A stretch of DNA of 64,000 nucleotides from an uncultured Sphingomonadaceae bacterium (GTDB lineage: Bacteria > Pseudomonadota > Alphaproteobacteria > Sphingomonadales > Sphingomonadaceae). The position numbers were made by a program, and so were the translations under genes. Positions within the stretch are counted from its first letter, which is position 1, and each line of letters begins with the position of its first letter. Positions 34,323 to 46,308 of the stretch are shown here, one piece after another. The stretch is taken from positions 1 to 64,000 of the forward strand of contig CANLBM010000007.1 in assembly GCA_947488845.1 (NCBI GenBank), given 5' to 3'. The notes beneath the pieces were generated by a model. That model saw only the letters and a list, made by a program, of their open reading frames with translations. It was not told where the DNA came from and ran no database searches.

Positions 34323-35261
34323 ATGACCGACGCAGCAATCTCGATCCAGAATCTCTCCAAAACCTACGCCGGCGGAAAACAGGCGCTAGACAACATCAAT
34401 TTTGACGTGCCCCGCGGCTCCATTTTCGGACTTCTCGGCCCCAATGGTGCTGGCAAGTCAACGCTGATCAACATTCTTTCCGGAATGGTGCGCAAGACCG
34501 GCGGCAGCGCCAGCATCTGGGGCTTTGATATTGACGACAGTCCGCGCAACGCCAAAGCCTCGATCGGAATCGTGCCGCAGGAGATCATTTTTGATCCCTT
34601 CTTCACGCCTTCGGAGGCGCTGGAAGTGCAGGCAGGACTCTACGGCGTACCGAAAGCAAAGCGCCGGACAATGGAATTGCTGCGCGCCGTCCATTTGGAA
34701 GACAAGGCCGATGCCTATGCCCGCACGTTGTCGGGCGGGATGAAACGGCGGCTTTTGGTAGCCAAGGCGATGGTTCACTCTCCACCGATCCTGGTGCTCG
34801 ACGAACCGACAGCGGGCGTCGATATCGACTTGCGGCAACAGCTTTGGGAATATGTCGTGGATCTGAACAAGGCCGGTGTGACAATCGTGCTGACGACCCA
34901 TTATCTCGAAGAAGCGGAAAATCTGTGCGACCGTATCGCGATTATCAATCACGGCAAGCTGATCGCCAACAAGCCGACGCCGGAACTGGTCGACATGGCA
35001 CGCGAAAAGCTGGTCGAGCTAACGCTGGACCGTGACATCAGCGAAGCACAGGATGCCGTCTCCTTCGCCAATGATCTGTTCGAGAAAGCCGAGATCATCG
35101 GCCCGCGTACGGTGGCCGTCACCTATAACAAGGACCGCACCAACGCCGGCGGCGTGATGGCAGCGATACAGGAACGCGGATTTGCGATCGTCGACGTAAC
35201 CACAAGGGAAGCGGATCTTGAGGATGTGTTTCTCAACCTCACCCGCGCCAAAGCAGCATAA
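34323..35261 (+). CDS. ABC-2-type transporter ATP-binding subunit
   Basis: 312 residues: Walker A GPNGAGKST near 41, Q-loop VPQEIIFDPF, signature LSGGMKRRL, Walker B ILVLDEPTAGVD and switch His in LTTHYLEEAE, then a C-terminal extension of about 90 residues as in YadG-like ATPases. It should drive an ABC-2 permease for a drug, polysaccharide or lipid, but no permease gene is adjacent, so the partner is elsewhere. ATG 34323 follows an AT-rich spacer of 169 nt from the divergent DUF4402 gene. Confidence 0.93.
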   Translation: MTDAAISIQNLSKTYAGGKQALDNINFDVPRGSIFGLLGPNGAGKSTLINILSGMVRKTGGSASIWGFDIDDSPRNAKASIGIVPQEIIFDPFFTPSEALEVQAGLYGVPKAKRRTMELLRAVHLEDKADAYARTLSGGMKRRLLVAKAMVHSPPILVLDEPTAGVDIDLRQQLWEYVVDLNKAGVTIVLTTHYLEEAENLCDRIAIINHGKLIANKPTPELVDMAREKLVELTLDRDISEAQDAVSFANDLFEKAEIIGPRTVAVTYNKDRTNAGGVMAAIQERGFAIVDVTTREADLEDVFLNLTRAKAA

Positions 35262-35385
35262 CACTGATGTGCAGTCCAAAGACCGTTAGCGGCGAACCCG
35301 TCGAACCACGCCTGTCAGCGGAAAGCGGTCGTTCGCCTATGGTGGCCTGCGGCGGAACAGACGCACGACCAACGGAATTTGTCAA

Positions 35386-36978
35386 TTGACTCACGACGTG
35401 ATCATCGTCGGCTCCGGCGCGGCCGGACTGAGCGCCGCCATCACTCTGGCCCGCACCCACAAGGTGCTGGTGCTAGCCAAGGGTGAACTGACCGGAGGCT
35501 CTACCGCCTGGGCGCAGGGAGGAATTGCAGCCGTTCTTGACGCCGGCGACACGTTTGAAAATCATATTGACGATACGATGGTGGCCGGTGCCGGACTTAA
35601 CCGCCGCGAGACCGTCGAATTTGTCGTCGAAAATGCGCCAGCCGCCATTGAACGTCTGGAAAATATGGGCGTGCCCTTCAACAAGGAGGCGGAAGTCCTC
35701 CACCTCACTCGAGAAGGCGGACATAGTCACCGGAGGATTGTCCATGTCGATGATGCCACCGGCTGGGCGGTGCAGGAGGCGTTGCAGAACACTGCTGCGG
35801 CGCACCCGAATATCACCTTGCGGCCGCATATGGTGGCGATCGACCTGATCGTTGATCGCAATGCGGAGAAACCCACCGGTGCCAAAAATGTCTGGGGTGT
35901 CTACGCACTCAACAATGAGACCGGCCATGTCGAGACGCTAACCTCGCGCGCGACGATCATGGCGAGCGGCGGCGCGGGACGGACCTATCTCTTCTCCACG
36001 GCACCACGCGGCGCAACCGGCGACGGCATCGCCATGGCCTGGCGCGCCGGCGCGCGGGTTTCCAATATGGAGATGATGCAGTTTCACCCCACCTGCCTCT
36101 ATAATCTCGAGGTCAAGAACTTCCTTATTACCGAAGCGGTACGCGGTGAAGGCGGGCATCTGAAGTTGCCGGACGATGCGGGCGACGAAGCTGGCGAGCG
36201 GTATATGCACCGCTTCGATCCGGAACGTATGGAGCTTGCTCCGCGCGACATCGTCGCGCGCGCCAATGACCATGAAATCAAGCGGCTCGGGCTGGACTAT
36301 GTCGATCTCGACATCTCTCACCGCGATCCGGAATTTGTGAAGGGCCATTTCCCCAATATCTATGACAAGCTGATCGGACTGGGCATCGATATGACCAAGG
36401 GACCGATCCCGGTTGTGCCGGCGCAACATTATACCTGCGGCGGGATTTTGATCGATCTCGCTGGCCGGACCGACTTGCCAGGGCTCTATGCTGCGGGCGA
36501 AGCGAGCGAGAGCGGCCTGCACGGCGCCAACCGGCTGGCGTCGAACAGCCTGCTAGAATGCTTCGTCTTCGGCGACGCCGCCGCACGGGATATTGCCGAG
36601 CACTGGGATGACCTCCCTGCCCCGCCTGCCATCCGCCAATGGGATGAAAGCCGCGTCACCGACAGCGACGAAGAGGTGGTGATCAAGCAGACCTGGACCG
36701 AAATCCGCCGCTTCATGTGGAATTATGTCGGCATCGTCCGCACCACCAAACGTCTCGAACGCGCACAACATCGCATCGATCTGCTGCGCGGCGAGGTTGA
36801 GGAATATTACGGCAATTTCCGCGTGACCCAGGATCTGATCGAACTGCGCAATCTGATCGAGGTGGCGGACCTGATCGTGAAGTCAGCCCTGGCCCGGAAG
36901 GAAAGCCGGGGATTGCATTATATTACCGATTATCCGGATTTGTTGCCCGAGGCGGTGGATACGGTTTTGGTGCCTTGA
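35386..36978 (+). CDS. nadB: L-aspartate oxidase
   Basis: 530 residues. Oxidises L-aspartate to iminoaspartate in NAD biosynthesis. FAD motif VIIVGSGAAGLSAA begins at residue 5, followed by STAWAQGGIAAVL, the active-site region TREGGHSHRRIVH, and ASNSLLECFVFGDAAARDI. Start TTG 35386 is accepted because the FAD motif must begin within a few residues. The NadB-specific C terminus (helical, EYY...RELRNLIEVADLI type) argues against succinate dehydrogenase. nadA and nadC are not next to it. Confidence 0.94.
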   Translation: MTHDVIIVGSGAAGLSAAITLARTHKVLVLAKGELTGGSTAWAQGGIAAVLDAGDTFENHIDDTMVAGAGLNRRETVEFVVENAPAAIERLENMGVPFNKEAEVLHLTREGGHSHRRIVHVDDATGWAVQEALQNTAAAHPNITLRPHMVAIDLIVDRNAEKPTGAKNVWGVYALNNETGHVETLTSRATIMASGGAGRTYLFSTAPRGATGDGIAMAWRAGARVSNMEMMQFHPTCLYNLEVKNFLITEAVRGEGGHLKLPDDAGDEAGERYMHRFDPERMELAPRDIVARANDHEIKRLGLDYVDLDISHRDPEFVKGHFPNIYDKLIGLGIDMTKGPIPVVPAQHYTCGGILIDLAGRTDLPGLYAAGEASESGLHGANRLASNSLLECFVFGDAAARDIAEHWDDLPAPPAIRQWDESRVTDSDEEVVIKQTWTEIRRFMWNYVGIVRTTKRLERAQHRIDLLRGEVEEYYGNFRVTQDLIELRNLIEVADLIVKSALARKESRGLHYITDYPDLLPEAVDTVLVP

Positions 36979-37085
36979 GAGGACGATCTCGCTGATATTC
37001 GCATTTGTTGTGATATTTCGCATCGGCAACAGAAGCGCTCGCTTGATATGGACAACGCGTTCATCGATTCTGTATAGCCAAGCCC

Positions 37086-37511
37086 TCAATCCAAATCGTT
37101 GATGATCAGCTCCATCGCGGCGACTACCGTGGCAATTGTTTTTTCGCCCAGCAGCGCATCAACCTGTATGCTGGCTTGATCAACGGCGGCGCTTGCTCTT
37201 TCGACAGTCTCAGTGCCCGATTTGGTCAGCTTCAACAGCCACGCCCGGCCATCTTGGTCATCCCGCACCCGTTCGACCAGATCGAGATCAATAAGCCGAC
37301 GCATCATCGCCGTGATCGCGCTATCATTCAGACCAAGCCTTTTTGCCAGCAGGGTCTGGGTGGTGGCTTCTGCGGAACCTATTATTGCCAGAGCTGACAT
37401 TTGCGCTGTCGTAACGCCTGCGGCGTCGAGCAACTGGCGATCAGAAATTTTCTTGAGCGCATGGGCGGCTAGCTGGAGCCGCGAGTAGAATCTCTGTTTT
37501 CTAGCCGACAT
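37086..37511 (-). CDS. MarR-family transcriptional regulator
   Basis: 141 residues with a winged-helix core: TTAQMSALAIIGSAEATTQTLLAKRLGLNDSAITAMMRRLIDLDLVERVRDDQDGRAWLLKLT. A dimeric repressor probably responding to a small phenolic or acyl ligand. It is divergent from the acyl-CoA dehydrogenase gene across 240 bp, and an AT-rich inverted repeat 40 nt upstream of its start is a likely operator, so it may control both itself and the dehydrogenase. Confidence 0.92.
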   Translation of the reverse strand: MSARKQRFYSRLQLAAHALKKISDRQLLDAAGVTTAQMSALAIIGSAEATTQTLLAKRLGLNDSAITAMMRRLIDLDLVERVRDDQDGRAWLLKLTKSGTETVERASAAVDQASIQVDALLGEKTIATVVAAMELIINDLD

Positions 37512-37550
37512 CCATTTTTATTAACGCATCACCGGCCAATTGTGAATAGC

Positions 37551-37575
37551 TTATAAGTTCAATAGTGAATTATAA
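37551..37575. promoter_or_regulatory. Candidate MarR operator
   Basis: TTATAAGTTCA followed by ATAG and TGAATTATAA forms a nearly perfect inverted repeat with one extra base in the left arm. It sits between the divergent MarR and acyl-CoA dehydrogenase genes, close to the regulator, as expected for an autoregulatory site. Confidence 0.5.
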
Positions 37576-37751
37576 TCGATTCTCGATCTGACCCACGAAA
37601 GACTATCAATCCCTATCTACCTGACCAATTTCGTGATATTGTCATCCACATCGATTATGATATAGTTTGATATTGAAATAAATAACGACTCGCGCCTTCG
37701 CCTCCGGCAATTCGGATGTGACTGCCCGGACCGCCTAGAAAAGGAACAATA

Positions 37752-39014
37752 ATGACCCACGATCCCAATGATTCTGAAATGAATGACCTGAGAATGTCAG
37801 ACAGCGGCCGGGTTCTTTATGACAAGGTGAAACGCTTTGTTGCCGAAGAAGTCGACCCGATTACCGAGAAATTCTATGCGATGGGTGAAGGCCGCGAAAA
37901 CCGCTGGAGCTATGCGCCCGGACAGCTGGAATTGCTGGAAGGCGTGAAAGACAAGGCGCGTGCACAAGGTCTGTGGAACTTCTTTCTGCCCGACGCCGAA
38001 TCCGGCGAAGGCCTGAAGAATCTCGACTATGCATTCATCGCCGGCGTCCTCGGCCAGAATTCGCTAGCATCCGAGTGCATGAACTGCAGCGCGCCGGATA
38101 CCGGCAATATGGAAGTGCTCGAGCGCGTCGGAACGACCGCACAGAAGCAGGAATGGCTGGTCCCTCTGCTCGAAGGGAAAATCCGCTCGGCCTTCGCAAT
38201 GACCGAACCGGGGCATCCTTCTTCGGATGCGCGGAATATTCGCACCGAAGCCGTCTTTGAAAAAGGCGAATGGGTGATCAACGGGGAAAAATTCTACATC
38301 TCCGGCGCCGGCGATCCGCGCTGCAAGGTCATGATCACGATGGTCCGGACCAACCCCGACGGCCCGTCGCACTCGCAGCAGTCGCAAATCCTTGTGCCCA
38401 TCGACACGCCGGGTGTTGAAATCGTCGGACCAATGCATGTCTTTGGCGATGACGATGCGCCGCACGGTCATATGCACATCAAGTTCAACAATGTGCGCGT
38501 GCCGGAAGAGAATATCCTGCTTGGCGAAGGACGCGGCTTCGAGATTTCGCAACTGCGCCTCGGCCCCGGACGTATCCACCACTGCATGCGCAGTGTCGGT
38601 GTCGCCGAAAGGGCGCTGGACCTGATGGTCCATCGCGGCGGAAGTCGCGAGGCTTTCGGACAGCCTTTGGCGCTGCTCGGCAAAAACCTGGAAGTTATCT
38701 CGCGCGCCCGCATCGATATCGAAGCGATGCGCCTGATGGTACTCAAAGCCGCCAAGGCAATGGACGTCATGGGCAACAAGCAGGCCCGCGTCTGGGTCTC
38801 CATGGTCAAAGCCTATGTTCCTGAAATCACATGCCGGATCATCGACGAAGCGATCCAGATTCACGGTGCCGCCGGCGTGTCGCAATGGACGCCGCTTTCC
38901 CGCATGTACGCCAACCAGAGAACATTGCGTCTTGCAGATGGTCCGGACGAGGTCCACCATATGGTCGTTGGCCGCAACGAAATGGGCAATGCAGGCTACA
39001 AGCCACAGCGCTAA
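37752..39014 (+). CDS. Acyl-CoA dehydrogenase family protein
   Basis: 420 residues, FAD-dependent alpha,beta-dehydrogenation of an acyl-CoA. Middle-domain signature FAMTEPGHPSSDARNIRTEA and the C-terminal IIDEAIQIHGAAGVSQWTPLSRMYANQRTLRLADGPDEVHHMVVGR match the ACAD10/11-like group (about 400-420 residues). The substrate chain is unknown. The ribosome site is AAGGAA before ATG 37752. A strong hairpin follows the stop. Probably regulated by the divergent MarR protein. Confidence 0.93.
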   Translation: MTHDPNDSEMNDLRMSDSGRVLYDKVKRFVAEEVDPITEKFYAMGEGRENRWSYAPGQLELLEGVKDKARAQGLWNFFLPDAESGEGLKNLDYAFIAGVLGQNSLASECMNCSAPDTGNMEVLERVGTTAQKQEWLVPLLEGKIRSAFAMTEPGHPSSDARNIRTEAVFEKGEWVINGEKFYISGAGDPRCKVMITMVRTNPDGPSHSQQSQILVPIDTPGVEIVGPMHVFGDDDAPHGHMHIKFNNVRVPEENILLGEGRGFEISQLRLGPGRIHHCMRSVGVAERALDLMVHRGGSREAFGQPLALLGKNLEVISRARIDIEAMRLMVLKAAKAMDVMGNKQARVWVSMVKAYVPEITCRIIDEAIQIHGAAGVSQWTPLSRMYANQRTLRLADGPDEVHHMVVGRNEMGNAGYKPQR

Positions 39015-39035
39015 GCCCGTCACCACATGATACAA

Positions 39036-39064
39036 GAAAGGCCGGACATCATGTCCGGCCTTTC
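39036..39064. terminator. Bidirectional terminator between the acyl-CoA dehydrogenase and acylase genes
   Basis: A perfect 14-bp inverted repeat (GAAAGGCCGGACAT and its complement) with a 1-nt centre. AAAG/CTTTC edges provide short A and T runs on both sides. It lies between two convergent genes and should stop both. Confidence 0.82.
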
Positions 39065-39092
39065 TGCTGTGTGGGCTATTGGTTTTTCGATC

Positions 39093-41303
39093 CTAGCGGA
39101 CAGCCGTCCCGACCATCTTGTCACTCGTCTTGTGCTTTTCCAGATCCTTCGGATCAAACCATACCGGCTTCAGTTTCTTGTCGACAAACAACTGCATCTG
39201 GTCGGTGTAATGGGGTGACTTCGGCCGCGTGGTTGCGGCACCGAATGGCTGGATCGAGCGCGAATAGACCGCGCCGTCTTTGTCCCACTCCATGAACATG
39301 ATGAAGCTGTCGCCATGGCGCACCGACAATCGCCCGTCATCCTCGACATCCCACAGGGTCGAGGCGCGGATCGTGTCGTTGCCGCCATCCACCGGCAGAT
39401 CGACCTTGCCCTGCCGCATCCGCAGCACGTCCATCATCGGCGGATCGATCCTGTCGAAATATTTCGTCAGATGGTCGACAGATTCCTCTAATATATCGCG
39501 AGGATCCGGCATTTTTCCACGGTTATAATGCGACTTGTTGGCCGGGCGGAGGACCATCAGTGCGAGCGCATCCGCCTGTCCCTTGCCATCGAGATTCCAG
39601 TCCCACTGGGCGAGCATTTGCTGCGCCTTGAGCATTTTCGCGCTATCCTTCAGATCGAGCGCGGCAATCCTGTCGAGCCAGTCTTTCGCATAGCCGGCCT
39701 TTTCATAGCCGGTGTCATATTTGATGGCCCATAATTCGGCGTCGGTAATCTTGCCGTCGGCATTGGCGCGTTCCAGCAGAGCGATCGAGCGGCGCGACCG
39801 GTTGGTCTGGTCATCCTCGACGCCGAGCAGCGGCGAGAAATTATCCGGCTTGAGTTCATCGCCCGGACCCGCCGCGATATAAGGCGTGTTGTTTGCATTC
39901 ATGAGATAGCCGGAAGCCGGATTGACCAGCGCCGGCACGCGCGTGAACGGCAGGGTTTTCTGCCACAACGCCTTTGAGCTGTCGCCGGGCAGCACTCCGC
40001 GCCAGTCATAGCCTTCGGGCCGGTCGGGGAACATCGCGTTATAGTACATCCCGATATTGCCCTGGGCATCGGCATAGATGAAATTGGTCGCCGGAACGCC
40101 CTGCCCCGCCATCGCCGCCTGCCATTCGTCGAAATTGCTCGCCTTGTTGATCCGGTAATATTGGGTCAGCATGTCGAGCTCGTCGATACCGGCATAGCGG
40201 AGCGCATAGGCGCCGCTGTCATTGATGATCACCGGCCCGTGGATCGAGCGATAGGCGACCTGCGGATAGGGAATGACGAAGGGGCCGAACTTGATTTTCA
40301 GCCAGACGCGCTTTTTCTCGAGCGGCTTCCATTCGCCGTCGAAGCGATAGGCGTCTTTCTTGTCGTTCAGCGTGAGCTTGTAGATGTCGACCAGATCGGG
40401 GCGGTTGACCGTGTTGGTCCAGCCGAGATATTTGTTATGCCCAAGGAAGGGAAAGGGCGACCCCGGGAAATTGGCGCCGGCAAAGTCCCAGCCCTCTTCG
40501 CTGTGCACGACTAGCTCGTACCAGGCGACATTGCCGCGCAGCGGTTGGTGCGAGTTTGAGATCAGACGGGTCTTGCCTTCGGGAGAGAGTGTCGGCGCGA
40601 TTGCATAAGCGTTGGAGCCGTTATCGTCCGGATCAGGTCCGACGGGTGTTGCGGAATCCTCGTCGATCAGCTTGTCGGGGCTGAGCGGATGGACGGATGT
40701 TTTGACTGGTTCGTCAGAGAGACGCGGACCGCCCTCGCGTGGCAGCGGTTTATTCTGCACTAGTGCTTCTATCGGATTGTTGATCCCGAAGAAAAAGGGC
40801 GAGCGCAGCACGAAACCGGCGGCGATATCCTGACCATTGACCGGGAATAATTTGGCCAGCGAGACCTCTTCGGGATGTTCCTCGGCATAAGCGTTGAGGC
40901 CCGATGCATAGCCGTCAAGCACCGCACGCACATCCGCCGGCAAATCATCATATTTGCGGTTCACCGTCCCGCGCACATCAAGCAGGGCTGCGATATAGTC
41001 GATCGGTGCGCTCTCGGAACCATTGAGCGTTGCCATCCGGCCCCGCGTCATCGCGGTCACTTCCTGCAGCGTAGAAAAATCGTCCTCGGAATGCGCATAG
41101 GCTACGCCATAAGCGACATCGGCGTCGGTCTTGCCAAAGATATGCGGAACACCAAATTCGTCGCGGACGATCCGGGCCTGATAGGAACCGTCGGCTGGCG
41201 CTGCAGCAGTTTCGACGCTCAGCGGTTCCCAGACCGCCAGCCCGATTCCCGCCAGCACAAGAAATGCCAGCAACCCGAGGCCCGCCCGTTTAAGTGTTTT
41301 CAC
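39093..41303 (-). CDS. Penicillin acylase-family N-terminal-nucleophile hydrolase
   Basis: 736 residues with an N-terminal membrane anchor or signal (GLLAFLVLAGIGLAVW), so likely periplasmic. Self-cleavage should occur before Ser230 in PDDNGSNAYAIAP, splitting an alpha and a beta chain, and the beta chain carries the conserved LISNSHQPL and FPGSPFPFLGHNKYLGWTNT. The family cleaves amide-linked acyl groups: beta-lactam side chains, acyl-homoserine lactones or others. Possible quorum quenching is conjecture. It diverges from clpB. Confidence 0.92.
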   Translation of the reverse strand: MKTLKRAGLGLLAFLVLAGIGLAVWEPLSVETAAAPADGSYQARIVRDEFGVPHIFGKTDADVAYGVAYAHSEDDFSTLQEVTAMTRGRMATLNGSESAPIDYIAALLDVRGTVNRKYDDLPADVRAVLDGYASGLNAYAEEHPEEVSLAKLFPVNGQDIAAGFVLRSPFFFGINNPIEALVQNKPLPREGGPRLSDEPVKTSVHPLSPDKLIDEDSATPVGPDPDDNGSNAYAIAPTLSPEGKTRLISNSHQPLRGNVAWYELVVHSEEGWDFAGANFPGSPFPFLGHNKYLGWTNTVNRPDLVDIYKLTLNDKKDAYRFDGEWKPLEKKRVWLKIKFGPFVIPYPQVAYRSIHGPVIINDSGAYALRYAGIDELDMLTQYYRINKASNFDEWQAAMAGQGVPATNFIYADAQGNIGMYYNAMFPDRPEGYDWRGVLPGDSSKALWQKTLPFTRVPALVNPASGYLMNANNTPYIAAGPGDELKPDNFSPLLGVEDDQTNRSRRSIALLERANADGKITDAELWAIKYDTGYEKAGYAKDWLDRIAALDLKDSAKMLKAQQMLAQWDWNLDGKGQADALALMVLRPANKSHYNRGKMPDPRDILEESVDHLTKYFDRIDPPMMDVLRMRQGKVDLPVDGGNDTIRASTLWDVEDDGRLSVRHGDSFIMFMEWDKDGAVYSRSIQPFGAATTRPKSPHYTDQMQLFVDKKLKPVWFDPKDLEKHKTSDKMVGTAVR

Positions 41304-41382
41304 GTATTTTATCCTCCCGGGCAGCCACTTAAGCTGCGCTTATTTTCACGCTTACCATATATCTCCGACGGAAAAAGTCATC

Positions 41383-41417
41383 AATATGGTTGTGTTGCAC
41401 GACTACAACACCATATT
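41383..41417. promoter_or_regulatory. Imperfect palindrome between the acylase and clpB genes
   Basis: AATATGGT (41383-41390) and ACCATATT (41410-41417) are perfect inverted arms, and the inner bases TGTGTTG against CTACAACA continue the symmetry imperfectly. It lies 36-70 nt upstream of the clpB ATG and could be an operator. I could not identify a convincing RpoH promoter or CIRCE element (TTAGCACTC). Confidence 0.45.
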
Positions 41418-41452
41418 TATGACAAGACACTGAGATTGAACAGGATGAACCG

Positions 41453-44032
<2,580 letters not shown>

Positions 44033-44063
44033 CAACAGACGGTTGAACATCCATATTGCGGGC

Positions 44064-45194
44064 ATGGAACCTCTGAAATCAATTTCCCGAAGATCTTTTG
44101 TCGGCGGTACAGCGCTGTCTGCTCTGGCGGGCAGTGGCGGGATCGCAATGGCGCGGAGCCTGGCCGGTGTGGTTCGACCTGCTCCGGTGATAGATGGATT
44201 GAGTTTCCTTCCCGATAATCTGGACGAAATCCGCCAGGCCGGACTGACCGCGATGATCTGCGATGTTTCGAAAGTCGAGGAAGTCCGGGATGCGGACGGG
44301 ACGCCGCGATACCAGCGGAATTTCGGCGTCAACGATGCCTCTCTGGATGCCGCTATCAGCCGGATAGAAGATAGCGACCAGGTCTTTGTGGCCAAACGCG
44401 GCAGCGACATCGGATCCAAACCCGGCTGCGCCGCATTTCTGCAATTCCAGTCTTGTGAAACCATCGGCGAAGACCTCCGCCGGATCGCATATTTTCACTC
44501 GAAGGGTTTGCGTGTCCTGCAACTGACTCATCACAATGACAATAAATTCGCAGGCGGCGCGATCGAACCGGAGCAGAGCGGGCTAACGGAACTTGGGCGG
44601 GCAGGAATTGTCGAGATGAACAGGGTCGGCTTGCTGCCCGACGTCTCCCATGGATCGGCGGCCACCATATGGGATGCCGCTCAGGCGAGCCAGTCGCCTG
44701 TCGTCTATTCCCACGGAGCGTGCCGGGCGATTGTCGATCATCCTCGTTGTATTACCGATGAAGGCATTCGTGCCATCGCCGACAAGGGCGGCGTCATCGG
44801 TATTTTCATGATGAGTTTCTGGCTAACAACCGACAGCCGGCCCAATATAGACCATCTAATCGCGCATATCCGGCACGCCGTGAATGTCGGCGGCATAGAC
44901 GCCGTGGGCATCTCCAATGATTTTCCGATGGCGGGGCACGAAAACCTGCGTAAATTGAACAATGACAATATCGAGGGCGTCAAAGAATATCTTGGCTGGT
45001 GGCAGGCCATGCGAAAGCTCGGCATTCCTGGATATGACGTTGATCCGCAACATGTTGTAATCCCGGAACTAAACAATCTGTCGCGCATGATGACGATCCG
45101 CAATGCCTTGTTGGACGATGGCTTCACCACGACAGAGGTTTCGAAAATCATGGGCGGGAACTGGCATAAGCTTCTTGTCGAAGTTCTGGGATAG
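44064..45194 (+). CDS. M19 (renal dipeptidase)-like protein with Tat signal, metal site incomplete
   Basis: 376 residues from ATG 44064. A twin-arginine signal (SRRSFVGG at 8-15) marks folded export. The fold is M19: LQLTHHNDN and LLPDVSHGSAATIWDA keep the two later histidine ligands. The first ligand pair HxD, normally in DGHxD, is replaced by DGLSF at 44-48, and the bridging Glu position reads FLQFQSC. Canonical dizinc dipeptidase chemistry is thus doubtful. It heads a three-gene rightward unit with a P-loop sulfotransferase-like protein and a 2OG oxygenase that faces a TonB receptor. Confidence 0.85.
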   Translation: MEPLKSISRRSFVGGTALSALAGSGGIAMARSLAGVVRPAPVIDGLSFLPDNLDEIRQAGLTAMICDVSKVEEVRDADGTPRYQRNFGVNDASLDAAISRIEDSDQVFVAKRGSDIGSKPGCAAFLQFQSCETIGEDLRRIAYFHSKGLRVLQLTHHNDNKFAGGAIEPEQSGLTELGRAGIVEMNRVGLLPDVSHGSAATIWDAAQASQSPVVYSHGACRAIVDHPRCITDEGIRAIADKGGVIGIFMMSFWLTTDSRPNIDHLIAHIRHAVNVGGIDAVGISNDFPMAGHENLRKLNNDNIEGVKEYLGWWQAMRKLGIPGYDVDPQHVVIPELNNLSRMMTIRNALLDDGFTTTEVSKIMGGNWHKLLVEVLG

Positions 45195-45261
45195 ACCAAA
45201 CCCACATTTGGATGAATCCGGCTATTGTGCGATCAACCATTCCCTTGCATTATGGAGCGAC

Positions 45262-46293
45262 ATGACTTCAACCACAGAAATGACCAGAAGCGCCGAGTTT
45301 CTTGCCCATCGCTACGATGAAAACAGCAACGCGTTCCAATTTGTCGGACTAACCCGCGAACAACATCGTCGCTGCACCTTTCTAACCGACGAGTATATTC
45401 CCGGCGATTCCCAAAGAGTGATGATCGGATCGGACGACATCATAATGGAACCTGACGCACTGGCTCCGATAGACTTCATCTTCCATTCGGCATTTTCCTG
45501 TTCGACAATGCTGGCCCGAGCGCTCGACATCGAAGGCATTTCCATGGGCTTGAAGGAGCCCATTGTCTTGAACGACCTGGTGGGAATGAAACGGCGCGGC
45601 ATCACATCAGAGGAGCTTGGTATCGTTCTGGACCAATCCATTGACCTGCTGGCGCGTCCTTTTACCGGCGGCGAAAAAATTATCGCGAAACCGTCCAATA
45701 TCGTCAATTGCCTCGCACCGTCGATTCTGGAAATACGGCCGGAATCGAAGGCCCTGTTTCTGCATGCTCCGCTAAAGTCCTTTTTGCGCTCACTGGCGGC
45801 AAAAAAAATGTGGGGAAGAATTTGGGCCCGCGAAAATGCCATCGGGATCTTCGATGATGGCGATTTGATCGGCGGCTTTACTTCCTCGGATCTGCTCCGG
45901 TTGACCGACATCCAGATTGCGGCGGTCGCATGGCTTTCCGAACATGCCCGCTTTGCCAATATTATAGATAGATTTGGCAGTGACCGTGTCAAAACGCTCG
46001 ATAGCGACACATTTTTGAACAACAAACATGACACGATTGCACGCTTGGCATCATTTTTCGATCTGGAGCTGAATAGCCATCGGCTGGCTGAAGTTCTCGC
46101 GGGACCCGCGTTCACACAGCACTCCAAGGATTTTTCCAAATTTGATACCACCGCCCGTCTGGACCAGCATTCGAATGTTGATGATTCGAATGGCGAAGAA
46201 ATCGATATGGTCGTGCAATGGTCAGCGGCCGTCGCCGAAAGCCAGAATATCTCGCTCGAGCTGCCGTCACCTTTGCTTTCTTCACAAGAATAG
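45262..46293 (+). CDS. Sulfotransferase-like P-loop protein
   Basis: 343 residues from ATG 45262 (GGAG ribosome site 4 nt upstream; the frame extends back to 45103 inside the M19-like gene but that part is not used). IDFIFHSAFSCSTMLARALD near residue 70 has the position and shape of the PAPS-binding P-loop of sulfotransferase-family proteins, and KALFLHAPLKSFLRSL resembles the 3'-phosphate-binding helix. The sequence is divergent, so a kinase-like or other P-loop role is possible. No signal peptide is seen, so it should be cytosolic, unlike its Tat-exported neighbour. Confidence 0.65.
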   Translation: MTSTTEMTRSAEFLAHRYDENSNAFQFVGLTREQHRRCTFLTDEYIPGDSQRVMIGSDDIIMEPDALAPIDFIFHSAFSCSTMLARALDIEGISMGLKEPIVLNDLVGMKRRGITSEELGIVLDQSIDLLARPFTGGEKIIAKPSNIVNCLAPSILEIRPESKALFLHAPLKSFLRSLAAKKMWGRIWARENAIGIFDDGDLIGGFTSSDLLRLTDIQIAAVAWLSEHARFANIIDRFGSDRVKTLDSDTFLNNKHDTIARLASFFDLELNSHRLAEVLAGPAFTQHSKDFSKFDTTARLDQHSNVDDSNGEEIDMVVQWSAAVAESQNISLELPSPLLSSQE

Positions 46294-46308
46294 AGGCCGA
46301 AACAGACG

